A DNA stretch of 64,000 bases from positions 1-64,000 of the forward strand of contig NZ_JBHUEJ010000015.1 in the NCBI RefSeq assembly GCF_042680565.1. The letters run 5' to 3'. A model generated the notes under the pieces. The model ran no database searches and was not told the DNA's origin. It saw only the letters and a list, made by a program, of their open reading frames with translations. This stretch comes from Ottowia flava. GTDB taxonomy: Bacteria > Pseudomonadota > Gammaproteobacteria > Burkholderiales > Burkholderiaceae_C. The translations under genes and the position numbers were made by a program. Positions within the stretch are counted from its first letter, which is position 1. Each line of letters starts with the position of its first letter. This document shows, piece after piece, positions 61,756 through 64,000 of this stretch.

Positions 61756-62847
61756 TTACTGCGGCTGCGCGATGGCGCGCGCCGCCTTGATCGCCTCGTC
61801 CGCCATCACGCGGTGCAGGCGCGGGCTCGGGTGGAAGTTGTCGGACCACATATAGGTGTCGCCCGCGTTCGGTTTGACCAGGGTCTGCGCCGTGCAGAAC
61901 ACCGCGCTGCGCGTGGGCTCGGTGTTGTTGCAGGCCATGTCGGCGGTGTTTTCGATGCCGAAATCGCCCGGCTTGGCCAGCACACGCGCCAGCGTGTCGG
62001 TCAGGTCGAGGTACTGCACGTCCGGCAGACCCTGGGTGCCCTCGGCCACGATGCGGTTGAAGCGCGTGGCCCAGTTCGTCACCACCGCAGGCGCCTGGGG
62101 CACGGTGCAGGCGGCCAGGTCCAGCGGCTTCATGAAGGCCGCACCAAACGGCGTCACGGTGAAGTCGAACGCGCCGGCCACCAACACGGGGCCGCCGCCC
62201 TGGTCCTTGATGCGCTTGACAGCGCTGACCAGCGCATTGGCGGCCTCGTCCACCGCCGCGTCGGCCGCCGCCTGGGTCGGCGCCGCAGCGCCGCGCCCGT
62301 TGCTGTCGGTGCCCCAGCACAGGTCGGACAGCTGGGCGTACAGGTCGTTGCTGCCGCCGTCGATCACCACCAGCTGGTCGGCGGCAAAGCGGCCGTGCTG
62401 GCTCAGGTAGCGCTCCACCTGCTGCGCCACCGGGGCGACCACGTCGTTGTTGCCCACGCCGCTCTGGCTGGGAAAACGGGCGACGCGCGCGCCGCCTTCG
62501 GCGTACCCGTTGCCGCCCAGCACCCTCGCCGTGCCGACGCCCGCGCTGGCGATGCCCGAGGCCGTGGCGTCCAAGGTCAGCGCACGGTTGGGCGACAGCG
62601 TCAGCCCATAATGCGCAGCCACGCTTTCGACCCACACCGGCGTCGGGTTGACGGTGAACTTGCCCGGGTTGTCGGGGCGCCCGGTCGCCGGTGCGTAGGT
62701 GCCGACGTCGCTCAGGCTGTCGCCAAAGACGGTGATCGATTTGACGCGCACCGCATCGTCATCGCTGCCGCCACCACAGCTGGCCAACACGGCCAGCGCC
62801 AGACTGGCGGACGCCACGCGGGCGAAGGTCTTGAAGCGAACAGGCAT
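61756..62847 (-). CDS. SGNH/GDSL-family esterase lipoprotein
   Basis: A 363-residue exported hydrolase. Lipobox LASC with Cys24 and a Gly/Asp-rich spacer. Catalytic Ser44 in FGDSLSD, block III GGSNDLY, and the Asp336/His339 pair in DNFHPS complete the SGNH set. Related proteins are often autotransporter esterases; no beta-barrel is present here, so it is a standalone lipoprotein. Substrate unknown. Confidence 0.88.
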   Translation of the reverse strand: MPVRFKTFARVASASLALAVLASCGGGSDDDAVRVKSITVFGDSLSDVGTYAPATGRPDNPGKFTVNPTPVWVESVAAHYGLTLSPNRALTLDATASGIASAGVGTARVLGGNGYAEGGARVARFPSQSGVGNNDVVAPVAQQVERYLSQHGRFAADQLVVIDGGSNDLYAQLSDLCWGTDSNGRGAAAPTQAAADAAVDEAANALVSAVKRIKDQGGGPVLVAGAFDFTVTPFGAAFMKPLDLAACTVPQAPAVVTNWATRFNRIVAEGTQGLPDVQYLDLTDTLARVLAKPGDFGIENTADMACNNTEPTRSAVFCTAQTLVKPNAGDTYMWSDNFHPSPRLHRVMADEAIKAARAIAQPQ

Positions 62848-62911
62848 GGCGCGATCCCCAAAGAAGTGAGTGAGCCAGCGCCCACCTTCCCGGGCCGACG
62901 CCACCACGGCC

Positions 62912-62944
62912 GCCGTGCCGGGGCCGTGCCGGGGCCGTGCCCGC
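62912..62944. repeat. Short tandem repeat, 11-bp unit x 3
   Basis: GCCGTGCCGGG occurs twice exactly (62912-62922, 62923-62933), followed by a third degenerate unit. It lies between the SGNH esterase start and the FolB stop and may vary in copy number. Confidence 0.6.
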
Positions 62945-62998
62945 GTTATACCGAAAAAACCGCAGCAGCCAAGCCAGACAAGGCGCCGCGCTGCGGCC

Positions 62999-64000
62999 CT
63001 ACCAGCGGCCCGCCTCCATCCGTATCGCCACTTCGCAATCGTCAAAGATTTCCAGCTTGGCGATCTTCACGCGCACGCCCAGCACGCCGTGCAAGCCCAG
63101 CAGGCGCTCGCACAGCTTGCCGATCAGCGATTCAAGCAGGTTGACGTGCTCGTCCGTGCATTCGTCGATGATGATCTGGCGCACCTTGCGGTAGTCCAGC
63201 ACGTGGGTGATGTCGTCGTCGCGCGGGCGAAGCGGCTGCGGGCCGAGGTTCAGCTCGGCGTCAACCTGGATCGGCTGCGGCGCGGTTTTTTCCTCGTCGA
63301 GGATGCCCAGGCTGGCGTCAAAGCGCAGGCCGTTCAGCGTCAGCGTCTGGCCGCCGGCGGTGGCGTCGGCAGCCGCGTTCGCTTCTTTTTCAATAGCTGG
63401 CTGCGCAATCGGCTGTAGGGCCGGCGCCGCATTCATCATGGAAAAATCGCGTTCAAAGCGCACCAGGTGCTGGCCGCCGTCGACCAGCAGCGTGGCGCCG
63501 GTGAGCGAGCGGTTGCCCAGCGCAAACACCACCGTGGCGGCCACGTCCTCAGGCGTGGACGAGCGGCCCAACGGGCTCATGCGGTGCAGCTCGGCAAAGC
63601 GCTCGTCGCTCAGCAGATGGCTGGTCAGCGTCAGCCCAGGCGCAACGCCAACCACCCGCACGCGCGGCGCCAGGGCCTGCGCCAGCAGCGTGGTGGCGCT
63701 TTGCAGCGCGGCCTTGCTGAGGGTATAGCTCAAGAAGTCCGGGTTGGGGTTGAACAGCTTCTGGTCCAGCAGGTTGACCACGCAGCCGGTGGCGGGCGGC
63801 GCATCGCGCGCATCCAGGTGCGCGGCCAGGGCCTGCGCCAGCAGCACGGGTGCGGCGGTGTTGGCGTGCAGATGCGCGTCGAGCAAGCGGGTGCTGAAGC
63901 TGGTGGCGTTGTCGAACTCGAACAGCGCGGCGCTGTTGACCACCGCGTCGACCGGGCCGAGCGCGGCGACCACACGCGGCAGCAGCGCGCGGGCTTGCGC
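62999..64000 (-). CDS. folB: SDR oxidoreductase - dihydroneopterin aldolase (FolB) fusion, partial
   Basis: The reading frame runs off the right edge, so the SDR start (Rossmann glycine loop) is missing. Visible SDR features: NSAALFEFDNA, catalytic Tyr-Lys in YTLSK, and GATLLVDGGQHLV at its end. The frame then continues without a stop through ALQPIAQPAIEKE, encoded by a repeat copy, into a complete FolB domain (LNGLRFDASLGILDEEK to KIAKLEIFDDCEVAIRM in parts). FolB converts dihydroneopterin to hydroxymethyl-dihydropterin in folate synthesis; the SDR resembles FolM-type pterin reductases. An independent FolB start at the MM of 63437-63442 is possible. Confidence 0.85.
   Translation of the reverse strand, partial: AQARALLPRVVAALGPVDAVVNSAALFEFDNATSFSTRLLDAHLHANTAAPVLLAQALAAHLDARDAPPATGCVVNLLDQKLFNPNPDFLSYTLSKAALQSATTLLAQALAPRVRVVGVAPGLTLTSHLLSDERFAELHRMSPLGRSSTPEDVAATVVFALGNRSLTGATLLVDGGQHLVRFERDFSMMNAAPALQPIAQPAIEKEANAAADATAGGQTLTLNGLRFDASLGILDEEKTAPQPIQVDAELNLGPQPLRPRDDDITHVLDYRKVRQIIIDECTDEHVNLLESLIGKLCERLLGLHGVLGVRVKIAKLEIFDDCEVAIRMEAGRW
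63385..63440 (+). repeat. Dispersed repeat copy forming the SDR-FolB linker
   Basis: TTCAATAGCTGGCTGCGCAA, then GGCTGTAGGGCCGGCGCCGC. Antisense to the gene and read in an open frame, it encodes the linker between the SDR and FolB domains. Confidence 0.8.

Overview
This 64 kb window is GC-rich chromosome from a betaproteobacterium, most likely of the family Comamonadaceae (inference). The evidence is the gene content: an aa3 cytochrome oxidase cluster with ctaG, DUF2970, DUF2909, SURF1 and heme A/O synthases; a Bug-family binding protein; Lrp, AraC, LysR and TetR regulators; DUF2917 and DUF2244 genes. It also carries a short dispersed repeat of a style I remember from comamonad genomes. I saw no transposase, integrase, phage gene, CRISPR array, rRNA or tRNA gene. 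The left edge carries a promoter-like element firing out of the window.

Layout. 0.6-5 kb: uup, a DUF2726 protein and glmU. 5-12.4 kb: an AraC regulator beside a secreted metallo-hydrolase resembling methyl parathion hydrolase, a TetR/HlyD/ABC/permease efflux operon, a Crp/Fnr regulator and another TetR regulator. 12.5-25.9 kb: cca, a secreted S33 peptidase, a VWA lipoprotein, a LysE exporter, a second metallo-hydrolase, ridA and GST, mgtC, slt, the 5-formyl-THF ligase, and a LysR/DUF2917 divergent pair. 26-33.6 kb: maeB, yceI, a large acyl-CoA synthetase/GNAT protein and rpoH, which is preceded by a textbook CIRCE operator. 33.6-37 kb: an AraC/EamA divergent pair and a Bug-type binding protein.

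37-47.5 kb is a respiratory module: sco, ctaB, ctaA, a thioredoxin-fold protein, SURF1, DUF2909, ctaE, DUF2970, ctaG, a 38-residue assembly peptide, ctaD, ctaC and DUF2244. Together these encode the oxidase core, both heme-modifying enzymes and the copper chaperones. CtaC carries an extra cytochrome c domain and a C-terminal OmpA-like domain. 47.5-64 kb: a methyltransferase, comF, trmL, a MaoC hydratase, mltB, an arginine/ornithine-type pair (ctlX-like and ornithine cyclodeaminase) with a divergent Lrp regulator, glmS with a divergent Lrp regulator, a D-threonine aldolase-like enzyme, a phosphatase, ttcA, an SGNH lipoprotein, and an SDR-FolB fusion cut by the right edge.

The most striking feature is a family of about 20 copies of a ~50 bp repeat (core AGCTGCYTGCGCAG, then TGGTTGTAGGGC). 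Copies lie between genes, supply stop codons, and sit inside at least six coding regions without breaking frame. In some they build protein segments, including the lipoprotein signal peptide of Sco and the linker that fuses an SDR to FolB.
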